A stretch of DNA of 5,314 nucleotides from DATJBC01 sp035515515 (lineage in GTDB: Bacteria; Actinomycetota; Acidimicrobiia; Acidimicrobiales; UBA8190), in assembly GCA_035515515.1 (NCBI GenBank), contig DATJBC010000196.1:1-5314 (forward strand), read 5' to 3'. Below, one piece after another: positions 5,185 through 5,314 of this stretch. The position numbers were made by a program, and so were the translations under genes. The notes beneath the pieces are model-generated. The model did no database searches and was not told the DNA's origin. It was given only the letters and a program-made list of their open reading frames with translations. How positions within the stretch are numbered: position 1 is the first letter of the stretch; each line of letters begins with the position of its first letter.

Positions 5185-5314
5185 ATGCGAATCCTCGTGT
5201 TGGGGGGCGACGGGTACCTGGGGTGGCCGACGGCGTTGCACCTGTCACGCCGGGGCCATGACGTGGGCGTGGCCGACAACTTCTGCCGGCGTGGCTATGA
5301 CCACGAGATGGGCG
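5185..5314 (+). CDS. NAD-dependent nucleotide-sugar epimerase/dehydratase, UDP-sulfoquinovose synthase-like (5' part only)
   Basis: Only the first 43 residues are present. They form the first beta strand and dinucleotide loop of an extended short-chain dehydrogenase: MRILVLGGDGYLGWPTALHL followed by SRRGHDVGVADNFCRR and GYDHEMG. The GGDGYxGWxTALHLS block, the V-D/A-DN after strand 2 and the RR-x2-DH motif match what is known of UDP-sulfoquinovose synthase (plant SQD1, bacterial SqdB, archaeal Agl3), which turns UDP-glucose and sulfite into UDP-sulfoquinovose in the cytoplasm, using bound NAD. Ordinary GalE-type epimerases read GGxGFIG and lack the GDGYxGW block. ATG 5185 is chosen because it opens the Rossmann strand and follows AGGTGG. 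Related GDGYLGWP proteins of unproven reaction exist, so the family is likely but the exact chemistry is not certain. The catalytic Tyr-Lys lies beyond the right edge. Confidence 0.85.
   Translation, partial: MRILVLGGDGYLGWPTALHLSRRGHDVGVADNFCRRGYDHEMG

Noticed and set aside
4396..5241. A 281-codon minus-strand frame across the methyltransferase end and the 210-base gap
   Set aside because: Low-complexity composition, antisense to two well-supported genes, no convincing start context.

Overview
The window is very GC-rich (mostly G or C at third codon positions), uses GTG starts often, and has sparse TAnnnT-type -10 elements. This points to a high-GC actinobacterium, possibly an Acidimicrobiia-like lineage; the lineage is a guess from composition and gene style, not a measurement. 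No tRNA, rRNA, CRISPR array, transposase or insertion sequence was seen.

Layout. Positions 1-778 (minus) hold a family-2, rhamnosyltransferase-like glycosyltransferase that runs off the left edge. Positions 786-1853 (minus) hold a GT4-like glycosyltransferase 7 bases upstream of it, and the two form a translationally close pair. A 53-base divergent gap follows. Then comes a plus-strand gene at 1907-2779 for a Trp-rich 290-residue protein that I cannot assign; its -10 element is placed so that the mRNA would begin at the GTG start codon. Its 3' end overlaps by 94 bases the 3' end of a second, canonical GT4 gene on the minus strand (2686-3885). That GT4 gene is divergent, across a 72-base gap, from a plus-strand SAM methyltransferase with an N-terminal zinc ribbon (3958-4974). 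A 210-base gap with a good promoter candidate leads to the first 43 codons of a Rossmann-fold nucleotide-sugar enzyme that strongly resembles UDP-sulfoquinovose synthases (5185 to the right edge).

Taken together this looks like part of a cell-surface polysaccharide or glycolipid locus. It has three glycosyltransferases, one small-molecule or sugar methyltransferase, one nucleotide-sugar-modifying enzyme and one uncharacterised protein that may itself be sugar-related. The genes alternate in strand with short, packed control regions (1854-1906, 3886-3957, 4975-5184), so at least four transcription units are expected rather than one operon. The most interesting elements are the unassigned 290-residue protein, the tail-to-tail gene overlap with arginine-rich tails on both strands, and a possible sulfosugar route in an actinobacterial glycan cluster.
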